Shown here: positions 22,768 to 35,779 of the stretch, piece after piece
Numbering within the stretch: the first letter of the stretch is position 1
Layout: each line of letters starts with the position of its first letter
NCBI GenBank assembly: GCA_030407005.1
Contig: JAUDYN010000006.1
Location: forward strand, 3,162,001 to 3,226,000
Origin: Desarmillaria ectypa
Lineage: Eukaryota > Basidiomycota > Agaricomycetes > Agaricales > Physalacriaceae
Direction: 5' to 3'
DNA: 64,000 nt
Translations under genes and position numbers: made by a program
Notes under the pieces: model-generated
Told to the model about the DNA's origin: nothing
What the model saw: only the letters and a program-made list of their open reading frames with translations
Database searches by the model: none

Positions 22768-23890
22768 CGATATACCCGCACGTAACCTCTGTACCTGGCC
22801 GCATATCGCAAATGTGCCCCCTTATGTTATGATCGTACCTTTCACTCGGGTCTCTGTAGCTCTTTGCAGCCCTCCGTAATCTGTTGCCTGTAGCATTACC
22901 GTAGGCGCATATGCAACTAGCTAATCAAGGTCACATCTGAGGTGGACACCAAAATAATGCAAAAATTTGATATATATTGTCCGGAAGACATATCCTAATA
23001 CATGACTACAATCTATTTGTAATGGGTCCTCGTTCCCGCCACTAGCCCTTGACCTCTACTAAAGGTAGTCCGCCGGATGATGTTGGAGCCACACTCAACA
23101 ATGAAGTCGCCGGAAGAGCCACCCGTACGTTGCAGACTGATATATCAAGGACTAAGTAATTGTAAATCCTGATACATCAATATCAACCGATCCTACCGTA
23201 ATGATTGGATGTATCAGCGCTAGCTGTTGTGGTATCCGGAAAGAGCTAAAGCAGGGTTCTGCATGCCCAGGCAGTATACTGCCAGCGTGCTCGCTGGCAA
23301 CGAGCTTGCCTTTAGAGCGGTACTCTTACCCGACGCTTGCCGATACGTACTAAAACCATCATGGAAGCGCGCTGTTGCGTGGTTGGATCACGCCTGAGAT
23401 CTCAGATCACGGGCTATCGGTATTGTTTACCTCGAAGATCGTCGCGCGGCACCTAAAATGGAATAGTCTGCGATCAGTTAAAAAGGGCTGGACAAATGGC
23501 GGTGAATCCTTGTCCGGCGGTAGCTATGGGCAACCAGTGCAGCGCGACCTTACCTGAAGCATGACGGCGAAGCGTAAAGATGATACTGTATTCGTAGCAA
23601 CGCGCAAGTTGTAACAAGATAGGTGAGCCTGTGGGTGAGAAAATGAGGTGCATACCTGGTGTGACGCCAGCGAAGAAGGAAAATAAACAAAAAAGATAGC
23701 ACTTGGGGTAGTCTTTGAAGTCGCAAACACCATGGCCCCTGTGCAAGAGGAATAGCAGCGCAGAGAATCAATTCTATTCGATATATGAGTAAGCTAGCCT
23801 CTCTCTGACGAGGTATGAAGTCTTACCTTGCAAGGTGGCTCGGCATTGCTCTGATAGCCCCAGAGCGTAACAGCAACAAAGTTTTTTTCA

Positions 23891-24655
23891 TCAAGACGTC
23901 GTATCCACGTCCACAGTGACTTTCAGCAGCTCCTCTGGCGACCGTTTAGCAGGGCTTCGCACAAGAATGTTGCAGTTGTCGGTCCAATAACTGAAGTCTT
24001 CACTGAATCCAGATCAAACTGCTCCTTCAGGAATGGTAGAACAAACTCGGCAACCGACGGCGCGAAGAACACTATCCACCATGGCTCATCCGGTCTCTCC
24101 GGTACGATCTCCTTCAAACGATGCGGGAAGATGGTGCTACCTTTGGTTTCGTACACCTTAAGAGAATGCAGAGAAACTCTAGCGCCGTCAAGGATGTTAG
24201 GAAGGATGTCGCCAGTGAGATACAGTAGTTTCGGAGGACGAGGCCGTTCTGCAAGGATGAAATTGGCGAGCTGCTCTGCTGTCCTGGACGATTCTACGCG
24301 GATGGATGTCGGTGTTGGTCATGGTGGAACGCAGTAGCCTTCCCGACTGGAAATTCTTTCGCTGAGGGTGAAAACAGGATATTGGTAGCTGAGTATGACA
24401 TGTACCGTCCTTCCCTCTACCGTTCGCCTTATCCCAAGCTTCGCATGAGTGTGTACTGGTCATAATGACTCCATCGAAATCGCCCTGCGTCGTTACTGAC
24501 GCGAGCTCAGTGATATTGGTGGGCCTCGTCTCGAGCGCTGGAGTCGAGAAAGGCGTGTATTTTGCTACAGCAAAGGTGGATTCGTACTTGTCCTGGCTAC
24601 TGTCAGACGATGGCATCGATTCGCGAAGAAGGAGAACGTTGAGCTTGGACGTCAT
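23891..24655 (-). pseudogene. HEM4: Uroporphyrinogen-III synthase, frame-disrupted
   Basis: Haem-pathway enzyme that closes hydroxymethylbilane to uroporphyrinogen III. The ATG at 24655 gives MTSKLNVLLLRES, then GDFDGVIMTSTHSCEAWDKA. Later segments are FPVGKATA, ESSRTAEQLANFILAERP, LLYLTGDILPNILDGA, VYETKGSTIFPHRL, SVIGPTTATFLCEA and PAKRSPEELLKVTVDVD, all family landmarks in the right order. They do not stay in one frame. Shifts occur just after GKATA and again before ESSRTAEQ (both within about 24280-24350), and between TTATFLCEA and PAKRSPEE (about 23940-23955), where several residues are also missing. Introns cannot easily explain shifts this close together. I infer a decayed extra copy, with a functional gene elsewhere. 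If this were the only copy, an unusual splice model or assembly errors would be needed. Confidence 0.6.
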
Positions 24656-26246
24656 GGTGGTCGGCGGCAAAGAGCGGAACAGGGTAATGTGACCCTCGAC
24701 CATCACGACGTCTACGGCCCGCCCTCCCTCCGGGATGATTTCAGCATTGAAGACAACCTTCCATTGGTTGGCGATGCTGGTACATATTCGATTCGGAGTC
24801 ACTGGAGTATCTGCTCACCGTGCTGCAGTACATAACGTCCGATTTATCAGGCGAAGAACGGTGCTAAACGTCAAGGAATAGCGCACACGACGAGAATACG
24901 ACGATTGCCGGCTACTCCAATTTGAGCTCGCGATGCCCCGTGGCTGGAATCCGTGGCATCGAGTTCGACGACACATAGCAACCAACAAGATGGTCGAGAT
25001 AGACAAAGGATATCTCTTCGCTGGAGAGAGTATCGTACGTCCACTACCCATGTTTACTTGGCGCTTCCCCCTTACTGCATGCAATAGAGAAATCGTTGAA
25101 ATCGCAGACTTGCCGGGTACGACCACCATAATGACTTCCAGCTGACGAAACCTTACGCTACGATGAACCCGCAGACTTTCGCTACTGCCACAAGTGCCAA
25201 CTAAATTTATCCGAAGCAGAAATCTGAACCAAGGAAAGGAAAGCTCTGCCTGAACGATTTCCGTGCCCCGTTGAAACAAAACCCAAAAAGCTCACAAGCT
25301 CCATAAATCTGCTTTGGACTAGTGGCGTCTGGCGCAATTAATGTGCTTTCAGTTCCAAGGATGAAATGGATGGGAATTGATAGGGCGGAGGCTATCTCGA
25401 AAAAGATAGAATCCTTGTAGAGTCGGGCCGGCCTAAGACGAGACCAGTGGGCCCGCTGCGATAGCATGTAATGTCATCTGGCCTGCTAGAAAGCCCGCAA
25501 CAAATATTCTTTTGCAATTAACCCAGCACTCGAACTATCCTGCCTTCGCATGTCAGCTCAGAACAAGTTTTGTATAACTCCAGTCAAAAGGGAAAGAAAT
25601 TCTGCCTGATGTTCTCGTCGTCAATTATCCCTTCAGGCATAATGTCCATACGAGGTGCATTATCCACAGGCGTGGAGAGCCGTTCTCATGCAATTGGCCA
25701 TGATATAGCAGAAACGAATCCACCACGGATCATCTGAGTTGCTTACGAATACAAGTTCAACATCTTTATCGCTACTCCAAACCACGTCCCATATCCCCCA
25801 AAGTCAAACGCCGGCACCGGGCAATGATCAGACTTTACGAGACACGGCACAGTGAGGGTACACGTGCTCTCAGATCTTGCATGCGCGCCTTCCAACTTTC
25901 TCAAAGAAGGAAAGCAACCAGGTAGAACAGCAAAAATCTCCATTTCAGAATCCATCACCGTCCCGGCGGTAGGAGAGATCTAGGTTTTCAAGATTACTAA
26001 ACGTTCCGAAATCCAAGTAGGTCTCCGCCAGATATATAATATCCGCGGGGATCCTTCATTCGTCATGTTCATCCGGGAGCAATGGCAGGGGCAATTTAGA
26101 GATAGGTGAGTGACGGTCCTCGGTAAAGCCCGTAAGAGGGATATATTTGGTGCATGCCGACGTTCCCAGGCCCGCCTTTCCCGTCGACATTAAAGTTAAA
26201 CGCATGGTTTTGAATTGTGGCATAGAATGTGGCATATATAAATTAT
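24656..26246. other. Intergenic, no gene recognised
   Basis: Several overlapping short open frames on both strands (for example 24933-25145 on plus and 25207-25467 on minus) have no family motif and no consistent splice continuity. No repeat end was seen. Confidence 0.4.
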
Positions 26247-27778
26247 TTAAACGAAAGAAAGAACCGTCGACGACCTATTCCCAGACGGTACCAGCTTTTG
26301 AACAAACCGTCGGAAAAACACCCGTTTCTTCTGCGAACCAGTGCTGTCAGCCAAATCAGCCTGCTGAATAGGCTTCTCGTCACCCTTGACCACCAAGGCT
26401 ACGTCCACCTCATCAATACCTTCTCCTTCTTCCATGTCCGGCACCTCAACATCGACGTTAACTGGATGTGTCTCTGGCGTGATAGGTCCGTCACTGTCCA
26501 CCGACGACGCCAGCGAGCTGGAGGACATCACGGGACGGATAACCCTCAGCGACGGCGGTGCGGACGATATGTCACGCTCATCGCCCGCAAATCGAGAGTA
26601 CACGACTTCCGGAGCGCTGACGGGCCTTTCGATACCAACAAGGCGGATTGCTCCGAGGTCGCATGCAAGTGAGTCGACATCCACGACACCGGCTTCTGTA
26701 TCGTCGCGAACGGCCGGAAGTACATCATCCTCATTGTCGATAAGCAGCGCACCAATCTCGTTCGAAGGGGTGGAGCCCAGCGATGAAATAGAGCGCCGGA
26801 GAGCAGGAGAGTTCCGAGACGAGGAATCGGGAGGAGGTTCATCGGAGAAGAATGTCTCGAGTTCAATGATTTCACGTTGAAGATTAGCCAAGGATATCCG
26901 ACTGCGAGGTTCTAGACGGAAGATTTTCTTGAGGATAGTACAGGCGCCTGTAGAAATATCTGGCAGGGAATGTTCCAAGTGATCTCCATCCTCAAGATAT
27001 GACCTGAAGAAGAAATCTGTCGTCATTGCCATCGCCCAAGGAGCACGCCTAGTGACCATCGTTACGAGAACAATACCGAGGGCCCATATATCGTTTGTCC
27101 GAGTTGAGTACCTTCTGTAAGGCGTGTAACCGAACTCTTTTCCTATACATTCTGGTCAAAAGTCAGTAAGGGTGGGTGCATATATGAACCAAAAGACACA
27201 CCAGGACTCATGTACTCCATGCTCCCACACTCATGAGTAGCCGAGGTCCCACTCTGCGTTGACAGACCGAAGTCGGTGAGATAAATCTGCGAACCGTCCT
27301 TCGAACAGAGGATATTCTCCGGCTTAATATCACGATGGTACACACCATTCTCGTGACAGAACGCGATGGCGTCAATGAGCTGTAGAAAGGCGTTTCGCAC
27401 CCTGTCGTCTCGCCGATAGAAGAACTGGGCATGAAGAATCTTGTCGAAGAGATCGCCTCCTTCGCAGAGATCCAGCACAACGTAGATAAAGTCGTCGTGG
27501 AAGATAGCTTTATGATATGTGATGATGTTAGGATGGTCAGAGACGGAACTGTGATTGTCGAGTTCGCGAATCTGGAAACAGTGCTCGCGAGTGCCTTCTT
27601 CCAGAGCGCGAAGACATTTGACAGCATAGTAGGCGGGGTTGCTATTAGGCGGTTTGGTGTCCAAGGCTCGATAGACCTTTCCAAAGGCGCCAGCGCCGAG
27701 GCAGTCAAGGAGACGAAGACGGCCGTTGTCGAGGAAGGTGCCAGTAAAGTCTGGGAAAGAATCCGTCGCGAAAGGCAT
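26247..27778 (-). CDS. Ran1/Ksp1-like serine/threonine protein kinase
   Basis: A protein kinase with an N-terminal catalytic domain and a long acidic, serine-rich tail. Motifs: glycine loop LGAGAFGKVYRA, ATP-binding lysine in YAVKCL, hinge VVLDLCEGGDLFDKI, catalytic loop HRDIKPENILCS, metal motif LTDFGLSTQS and substrate-binding EYMSPE. After one intron (about 27095-27145) come NDIWALGIVLVTMV and RLEPRSRISL. The style of the catalytic loop and the DFGLST segment fit the fungal Ran1/Pat1-Vhs1-Ksp1 group, which links nutrient state to growth or sexual development. That specific role is inferred from the family. The tail (about 26247-26870) contains EVPDMEEGEGIDEVD and a basic end KKRVFFRRFVQKLVPSG. 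The start at 27778 is the first in-frame ATG and fits the domain edge. Confidence 0.88.
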
Positions 27779-28130
27779 GTTGAAAAAAAAGGTAGGATGT
27801 GCTAAAAGAGACTATCAAAGTCGAACGAAGATGAAAGTAGGAAGTCAAGTTGTGAATAACGCGAATTGAACCGACGCGTCCTTTTTATACACGAGTCCAA
27901 ATTAGGATGGATGGATGTCCGCTTTCACCGGAGACGAAGAATAGCTGCAAAACTGGAGCAAAAACATATCCTTGGCGAAATACCATGCTGTCTGGCACCT
28001 ATTCATATATTGCCACTCAACGTACGTCCTTGGAAGGGCGTTAGTCATTTCTAGATGGAACTATCATACAACATACGAGAGTACCCTCCATGTATGTAAT
28101 TAACAAGACCGTAAACATAGATACACTCCT

Positions 28131-30567
28131 TCAAGCCCAGCTAGACTTTCTCACACCTTTCTCTCCATACGAACCACCACCTGAATATGAGCCTCGGTCT
28201 CCGCCACGACTGCCCCGTCCATAAGAGCCTCCACGGTCCGAAAACTGACCATTACGCCCACCAGTACTCCTCTGGTACGAACCGCCACGGTCTCCAGTTC
28301 CTCCGTTTGGCCTAGAAAATATACCCTGGCCTGCACCATCTCTCTCTGATGTCCTTTTCTGCCTCAATGAAGCCCTCAGATATTTCTCACCATAGCTCGT
28401 TCCCTTAAACTCGCTAAGGTCCAAATTACGCTCTTCCGGCGTCAGATCACCACCCTCGTCTACCTGGTCCCATGTGATATCTCTCGTCCTCTGGTGCCCA
28501 CGTCCAGACCATGGTGTCGCCCGGGCGCGTACTGTGGAGGCCGACTTGCCCCTGCCGAAATACTTGGTCCTGTTATCATAGACACCCATCTCAGCAAGGA
28601 ACGCCTGCGACACCATAGGGGGCTCCTCTAGCCCACACCCAGCCGTAGTCCACTCCTTCAAACCCTCAAACACAACGCTCTTGCTCACGCGGAGCTCAGA
28701 GTACTTGGGGAAGTAATAACCAAGCATGGACATGAACGCCTCCTTCACAGCCTGGGGGTCCAAGCGATCATACCGCAAATGGTTCACTGAACGCTCAATA
28801 TCGTCCAAGATAGGCGCCATAGGGTGCCTGTAAGTTGTAGCTCTTTGTCTGTGGCCGCTGAAGTGCGCGATAGGGTTAGCATCGTATGTCTGTGCCAATT
28901 CCGTAAGCTGCGAATCCAGCTCAGTGATTGATAAAGACTTGAGTGGTATCTCTGTGAGATGCCACGTCAGGAAGCCGATCTCCCAAGGAAGCAAGACCAA
29001 GTCGCCTCGTCCTTCCATGCCAGCACGTCCCGTTCGACCAACACGGTGCACATACTGCTCCATACTGTGAGGTATTCCTACCTGGATGACACGCGTCACT
29101 CCGGGATAATCGACACCACGAGCAGAAACGTCCGATGTTACGAGGATTGTTGGCTTGTCAGTGGTCTTCCTGAACGTGTTAGACATCTTCGTGCGCATCT
29201 CCTGAGAGAACTTGGAATGGATTTCGCCAACCCAAGTGTCTTTGCCTGCAGGAAGGACAGCCTTGGCCATTGTTTTCAACATCGACGAGAACAGCATGGT
29301 GAGCTTGGTGGTAGGCAAGAACACAACGACTTTGGACGTTCCAGGGTGCTTCAGCTGATCATGGATGATGAGCTTGATGATGTGGGGAAGCTGGTGTGAA
29401 GGACTCGGAACCGTGGTAGCGTATTGGGGGATGTTGAGATGCGTAGGTGCCGAGTCGTCAACACAGTTGATATACTTGTAATCCTTAGCTAAAGCTTCAC
29501 GAGCGACCTGTCGAATAGCCGGAGTGAGGGTAGCGGAGAGAAATAGGGTTTGACGCTCAGGTGTAGGAGGTAGGTCCCTAATGATTGCACTAATATCGTC
29601 ACGGAAACCAATATCGAGGAGCGTGTCGACTTCATCAAGCACCAACTGCATACTCATCATCAATAACGCGAATGTGAAGATAAAAAAAACTCACAGTACG
29701 AGTTGTCTTCAAAGCCTTTGCAATATCCGGTTCGGAGTTGACGATATCGCGTATACGACCAGGGGTTGCCACCACAATATCCGGCCTTCCTTTAGCCCAG
29801 TCACGCAATTGTACGCGTTTGCTCATCCCGCCCACCAAAAGCCGAACCTCGAATCCCTCGTGGTGGTATGAAAGCCTCAAAGCCTCGTTGGCAATCTGTG
29901 TAGCCAACTCCCGAGTAGGACTGATAATGACTGCCCCGACATTTGTACGTGCCCAATTCTTCGACGCCTGTCCAGCAAGGTGAGGCTTGGAGAGAAGTCC
30001 ATCTTCCAAAACCCTCTTTTTACCGGCATTTTCAACAGCCCTAACGCGAGCTTCGATAATGGGAACCAGGAAAGCTAACGTTTTGCCCGTACCAGTTCGT
30101 GCACGGACAAGGAGATCGCGAGTGGAAGTAGAATCGGGGTCGTAGGGCTTAGCAAGGTCTGGAAGGAGCGACAGAACTTCCTCTTGCACGGGGGTCATGT
30201 TTGTTAGTTTGAAGGGTTTGACGGTGATGGCTTTCAAGGTTTCGGGAAGGAGAACATCCTTGAGGCTAGTGAAAGACTTCCCTGTCTTCCCTGGTGCAGG
30301 CGTAGAATCGGGTGTCACGACAACACCAGCATCCAACGAATCTTCATCTTCGTATGCTACCGCAGTCGACGCTGAACGAACAGAGCCTAAGCCTATAACA
30401 GGATGAGGAGATATTCATGGCACAAAAATCCACAACGCACCGCTCTTTTGTAGCAACCCTAGAATCCCATTCCGTTGCGAAAATGTAAGGAGCGGACGTC
30501 TGGACATACAGTTCGTCCGACTGATTTTTGAGGCCTGGAAGGCCCGAAGGCCGGCAGGCAGAGCCAT
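28131..30567 (-). CDS. MSS116: DEAD-box ATP-dependent RNA helicase, mitochondrial (Mss116-like)
   Basis: An RNA helicase. The ATG at 30567 opens a short basic, hydroxyl-rich exon (MALPAGLRAFQASKISRTNC) that looks like a mitochondrial targeting peptide. Helicase motifs follow in order: Q-motif region NMTPVQEEVLSLL, motif I ARTGTGKT, Ia PTRELA, Ib TPGR, motif II DEVD instead of DEAD, motif III SAT, VTSDVSARGVDYPGV, and motif VI HRVGRTGRAG. The C-terminus is rich in RGG/SYG repeats (DRGGSYGRGSRGGDRGSYSG), typical of RNA-binding tails. Introns are near 30395-30440 and 29645-29693. In yeast the relative Mss116 helps mitochondrial intron splicing and translation. The symbol is by family resemblance. 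Confidence 0.88.
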
Positions 30568-33120
30568 AGTGAGAGCTTCTTCAAAAAGCTATTCACTCTC
30601 GAGCTCAACAGAAACGTCGAGGACGATAGGTCGTGAGTGGATACTGAAGGAAGAAGGTTACCGAAAAGTCGTCTTGCAGGAAAAAAAATTATGCACGTGA
30701 TCCGATCAGACTCCGGGGACGATCGGTCCGAAGATTTCCTCAGTCAGACTCTTTTCAAGTTCATCCCACAGCACTGGACGGTCGGCCTGAGGGTTCCAAG
30801 AAGGCAACTACCACTACATCCGGGTGAGAAGATGCTACTATTAAACGCGTAGCACATAATATAGAATGCGTTTCTGGCTTCCGAATTCCGACAGATTACC
30901 TCGCATGGACGGTCTGAGTCTGTAACGCGCCAACCCTCGCTGGTAGTCATATCGCTGATACCTTGCGCGCAGAATTTCGGTTTGGATGATTAATACTTGC
31001 TTGGAGACATAGGCACAACCTTTGACACTCTTCGAACAAACGGTAGTCTTCAAAATAGGTTTTAAAAAAGTGTAATGAACATTATGGTACGCTCTACATG
31101 TCCTTTTACATTAAGCTGCCGACGACCTGATACAATTGATTGCAGGCGGAAATGGTAGCTGCTGTTACAGTTCTCGCGTATTAAGGGACTGCACTTTCGC
31201 TCGCAGTTTATGCATACCGCGCAGTGCGAGGGACTCGTTGTAGATCTGCCCAAACGTTGATACCGGTATGACGTCCTTTGAAGAGCGATCTTGTCTCCAG
31301 CTTTACCCTATGGTTAAAAGGTCAGAACCCGAAAAAAGTCCTGTTTCTCCACTTGGCGTGGGTAAAGAAAACCGTTCCATACTACTATTGTGCCGCAGTA
31401 CTCACTTGACAAATCATTCTGCTTCCACGATGGACCTGGTGCTTACTCTCGCGGACTCTTTCTCTGATATGGCATTTTATGAATCTGAAGGTTGATGGGC
31501 AAAAGCAGAAGCTTCTTGTGGAGATGGCCGATGTCTTTTGGTGGAACCATAGCCATATATCAGAACCGATTCAAAGAAGGTCGTGATGACAGCTCAAGTC
31601 ACTCTGTGCACCCCCATAGCCAAATATCCAGTGTGTTCGAAGAAAAACCTGTACCAGTTGGGTGAATGTAGCTCGCACTTGACTAAAATTTCCGAGTCAA
31701 CAGGAATAACATTGACCTTCACAAATGGGATAAGCTCCCGGGACCTTTAGTGTGTCTAAATTTGTCCTTAAGCACAGCAGTGATTCTTTGTTTAAACACT
31801 TCGACGGCGTCTTCCATCTGCCACTAAGAGATACAGCATCTCGCGAAAGAAATACTCAACCAGGCTTGGTAACCGCATGGCAAGTCAGAGGAAGGATAGA
31901 TCCACCAATTTGAAGCGACTCGACTAGCTCTGGAATGTGTGAAAGTTAATCCGGGCTTATGTCTCAATTAGAGGGCTATGAGAGATCTGTCATTCGGAGC
32001 TCTAGTCTTCAAATATAGAAACACTAAGAATAGTACAGATTTTGAGTAACAGCACTAGGGAGCGGATGATATATCAGTGCCATGTTTAACAGAAGAAGAA
32101 TTTTTGGCGCTAGCCGGGGTAGATGAACCTCCGGTTCACACTGGATGGGTCTCTGTGTTGAACTGTCCTCAATAAGAGAATTGGGGCCTTTGCCACAATA
32201 TTTTTCAGTAGAAATCGCAGGCCAGATGAGGACTGAGCCCGGTTGAGTCCAATCCGGCAGTCGCCGCGGCGCGTAGCTCGGCACTTCTAACTTCCATTGG
32301 TGCCATCACAAAATGATCGGTTGGTAAAGATTTTCACCAGGAACCATATTAAAAACTTTGATTTCTGAAGAGAAAGGATAGGTTTGGGAGGAAATCGTTA
32401 GAAAACACACCGTTTCCGCTGGTTTCTGAACGAATCAGGATATAATATCTGAGCGATATGAAAGGAGAGGGATTATAATAAATCGCAACCAAACAACCCG
32501 ACTGCGCCTTAACTTCTTACCACCACCATCCTCTCCTCCTCCTCCTCCTCCCACTCAGCAGGATCAACCCTACTTTTGTACACTGGCGTTACCGCTAGGA
32601 TCGAGTAGAACAATCGCCGCCCGCAGCGCCCTTTCGAAACGCGAAACACTTCGTGGGTCCCGGTGATAAGCATCTTGGGCGTCTAAAAATCTGGTTATCA
32701 ATCCGCTTGCCACGACATCGTGAGCGCGCAGATTTGCCTAGGTTCGGAACTCATTGTTCTTTGTGGCCAGAATAGCATTATCGGTACCGCATCCATCTTT
32801 ACTCTGCATTTGTCGGCTGACCACCTTTTTCATCAGGACGCTATCGACAATCTATCTTGTGGGACAACATCATAAAAGTACTTTATCTCAAGTCACAAAA
32901 ACATAGCTTATTGCAGTCTCTACACATCGCTGTCTCCAACGGTCAACTGACTCAAACTTCGTCACTATCTCTACATCAGCTCCAGATAAGCGCCGTTCTC
33001 GTACAAGCTCCTGTGTACAAGGACGATTTATAAAGTGCGCAGCGTCTTCAAGCCCACTCTTTCTCATAAATACTCGCTCTTTGCCTTGTTTTCTATTCCC
33101 TACTTTTCGACTTGTCAATC
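30568..33120. other. Long intergenic region, no gene seen
   Basis: About 2.5 kb without a convincing open frame on either strand. A pyrimidine-rich CTC microsatellite lies at about 32528-32555, upstream of the DUF6699 gene. The promoters of the helicase gene (left) and DUF6699 gene (right) must lie here. Confidence 0.5.
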
Positions 33121-35660
33121 ATGGCTGGACGATTCTCCTATACCCCCGCCGCGTCATCTTACGTGCCATTTTACGTTCCTTTCGCCGCCGCCGCACAGAA
33201 TAGCCCCTTCATACCTCCCGCTGGATTATACTCAGGTACTCCCTCACCTTATGCCCCCAACATACCCCTTCCCGGAGGATCACCACGTCTTGGCCCCGTT
33301 CCCTTCCCAGCTACCTCAGGAGGTCCCCTCGAGCCCTTCTATGCCCCAACTGCTGGTTGGGTGCCCCACCACGAACGTAGGCCCTCTTGGAATGGCGCCG
33401 ACCATCCATTCCTCAATTCGCCCTTAGGCGTCCGGCAGCGAACCAACTCATTCGGGGGTATTGGCGGCCAAGCGGATACACATGGAGATCATTTCTACAA
33501 TCCTTCTCTGCACAACCTTTACCAGCAGAACCAGCAGCTACCCATGCAACTCCAAATCAATCCATGGCTCACTGGTTACGCGCAAGCCGGATATCTGTGG
33601 TTCGATTTGTCGATGGCGCTGTTCAATCCAACCCGGGTGGATAACATGGGCATGCAGGTGCCATTGGGTATGAATGAGCTCAAAGGTCCGGCCACGCAGC
33701 CTCACATCCAGCGTATGACGATTATCTGTGATGTCATGCCGTATTGGCCTATAACCATCGGGGATGGGAGCGGGGGACTGGCATTGGAAGACGTCTTGCA
33801 GGGCTTATACCGTATGATGATGTGGAGAATCAGCCGGGACGAATGGCAGAGGTTTCCTGAAGGTGACAGGGCTGCTATTGCGAAGGCTTTTGCTCGTAGG
33901 TGCAGGGCTCTAAGGAATCCTCAGCTGGAGAATGCAGAGAGGCAGGATGGAGTGAAGAGGGTGGATCTTTTGTTAGGAAGGACAATGTTCAGAGGGCTGG
34001 TTGTTGATGGGAGCGTTTTCAAGCTCATCCTTTCGTGAAGATCGTTCTTATTGTACTCTTTGGTTTTCTATCTCGTGTACCAGTCATCATATGCATTATT
34101 TTTTTATTTATCTCGTGTAAATAAATACTATGAAGATTGTCCCGCCTCCCGCAACACATACTGAGTCACCTCCTGCACAGTTTCAAATACTTGGTAGTTA
34201 CCCACTGCCACATCCTCGCACGTCACCAGCACCGCACCCTCTGCCGAGTCCCCTTCATCCACGAACCAGTCAATAGTATCCTGTGCTATAGAGCCCAAGT
34301 CGACGTCGATCCCGTTAAACGTAGGTGGAACGTCGGAATCCCTTATACACACCCTCGCAGGGTGTTCAGGGATCGTCGCCTCGCTGATCGTGAATATCCT
34401 CGACGTATCATCCGGTACCTTGCCCGATTGCAGGAAGACATTATCCCGCAGCTGGACTGTCGACTGGTTGTACACCCCCAGGTGGTACTGGAAGACAGCA
34501 TCCAAAGGCACGTCCTCCTCTCTCTTCAGATTGGTGTTGAACCGCGGCTTGTTATCATTGACATCTTCAAACAGGTTCGCATACACGTCAAACGTGCCAA
34601 ATCGCATGGCGGGGTTCCTTGAAGCCGAGTTGTTGAAGTGGTTACCGAATATCGTGAAATGCATCTTTCCGAGGTCGCGTGGGGCCTCTTTGGTGCCCCC
34701 ACCGAGGAGGAGCGATTTGTGGTGGTTACGGACGATATTGTGTGAGAAGGTGACGTTGTCGGTGCCGTCTTCGCAGTCGAAGAGGCCTGTGGGGTGCTGT
34801 TAGAGGCGGAATGTGGTGAGGCGATGCGCTTACATACCATCAAATCGGTCTACCTGCCAGCCTGGGTCGATGATATCTGGCTGGACATATTCACCGCTGA
34901 GCTGGTCTTGGAGCTCACACCCGTCGACCCAGACGTTCGTGGCTGTGACCAGTCCTACAGCGTCGAATCTATTGGTGTTCAATAAATGTACACCGAAAGT
35001 CCTGGAAATCATACCTGGCATTCCATGACGAAGGGAAAGTCTCCGGGGCCGGGAAACAATCCGCCGGCGAGACGAGCTTCAGGTTTCGTATCCAGACGTT
35101 ATCCACCGAGCTTAGGTATAGGTTTATCCCGTTTAACGCTGCGCCTTTCCCCGTCCCGATCAGCGACGTGTTATTGGTGAGTGTGAATCCTACTTGGGCT
35201 TTCTGGGTGTTGGATACCACGGGCCGCCAGCCGTTCTGGTGCCCGAGAAGGGCTCGGTATTCCGTGGCATTCTTTGCTTCGAAGGTGACGTTCTGGGATA
35301 TGGCGTCCTCGACGAGTGAGATGTATGTCGCGTTGAGACTGAGGAGGTATAGAATGAAGTCGAATTGACTGGATGCGCCGCTCGTGGCGACAGTATAATA
35401 TTCGCATGTTGCAAGAGTACCTGTCCGTATTTGTGAGCGGTTGAAAATACAACGGGGGTTGTGATAGGTACCGTTATCGAGCTGGCTCCCTTCAATAGTG
35501 CCATTCACATAGATCGTTTTAGTGAAAGGTAGAGCGAGAGCCTCGCGGAGCTCTGTGTGGTTTGAAACGATGTAGATCGACGATTCGTTCGTCGATCCTC
35601 CGGTAGACGTGCCGCCATACCCGAATGGGGTGTGACTTAGTTGAGGAAGTATCTCGGGAT
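33100..35660. repeat. Right (intact) copy of the DUF6699-pectate lyase inverted duplication
   Basis: The reverse complement of this block matches 21425-22800: the DUF6699 gene, the shared 3' flank between the two converging genes (including the TTTACAC-GAGATAAATAAA context), and both ends of the pectate lyase. The order and the converging orientation are kept, so the pair was copied as one DNA segment. Confidence 0.75.
33121..34038 (+). CDS. DUF6699 domain protein
   Basis: Single exon of 305 codons. The proline/tyrosine-rich N-terminal half (AGLYSGTPSPYAPNIPLPGG) is low complexity and probably unstructured. The C-terminal half is the DUF6699 domain: INPWLTGYAQAGYLWFDLSM, GPATQPHIQRMTIICD, MPYWPITIGDGSGGLALEDV, LGRTMFRGLVVDGSVFKL. 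The family is common in Agaricomycetes and has no established function. The ATG at 33121 (MAGRFSYTP) is chosen because the open frame upstream holds only a TTG. It converges on the pectate lyase gene with about 90 bases between the stops. A second copy lies in mirror orientation at 21919-22767. Confidence 0.82.
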   Translation: MAGRFSYTPAASSYVPFYVPFAAAAQNSPFIPPAGLYSGTPSPYAPNIPLPGGSPRLGPVPFPATSGGPLEPFYAPTAGWVPHHERRPSWNGADHPFLNSPLGVRQRTNSFGGIGGQADTHGDHFYNPSLHNLYQQNQQLPMQLQINPWLTGYAQAGYLWFDLSMALFNPTRVDNMGMQVPLGMNELKGPATQPHIQRMTIICDVMPYWPITIGDGSGGLALEDVLQGLYRMMMWRISRDEWQRFPEGDRAAIAKAFARRCRALRNPQLENAERQDGVKRVDLLLGRTMFRGLVVDGSVFKLILS

Positions 35661-35779
35661 CCCCTGCAATATCATTTGACATGGGCACCACATGAAAAGG
35701 ATATGTTTGTACCTGTGAAAACGTCCACGGACAGGACACGCAATGGAACCAGGAGGGCAAGGAACAGACAGAGCCACAT
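34128..35779 (-). CDS. Secreted pectate lyase, polysaccharide lyase family 1
   Basis: Extracellular enzyme that cleaves pectate by beta-elimination. The first exon (ATG at 35779) encodes a signal peptide, MWLCLFLALLVPLRVLSVDV. An intron near 35655-35700 joins it to LPQLSHTPFGYGGTSTGG. Parallel beta-helix landmarks: TNNTSLIGTGKGAALNG, VDNVWIRNLKL, DAVGLVTATNVWVDGCEL, TDNVTFSHNIVRNHHKSLLL, then HFTIFGNHFNNSASRNPAMRFGT. This last holds the region carrying the PL1 catalytic arginine. The C-terminal extension includes SEATIPEHPARVC. About four introns. It fits a plant-associated or litter-degrading lifestyle. A broken copy is at 21425-21830. Confidence 0.87.

Noticed and set aside
24933..25145. 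Plus-strand 70-codon frame upstream of HEM4
   Set aside because: Has an ATG, but no family match, no neighbouring exons and no conserved motif.
27431..27805. 124-codon plus-strand frame opposite the kinase
   Set aside because: Antisense shadow of the conserved kinase domain.
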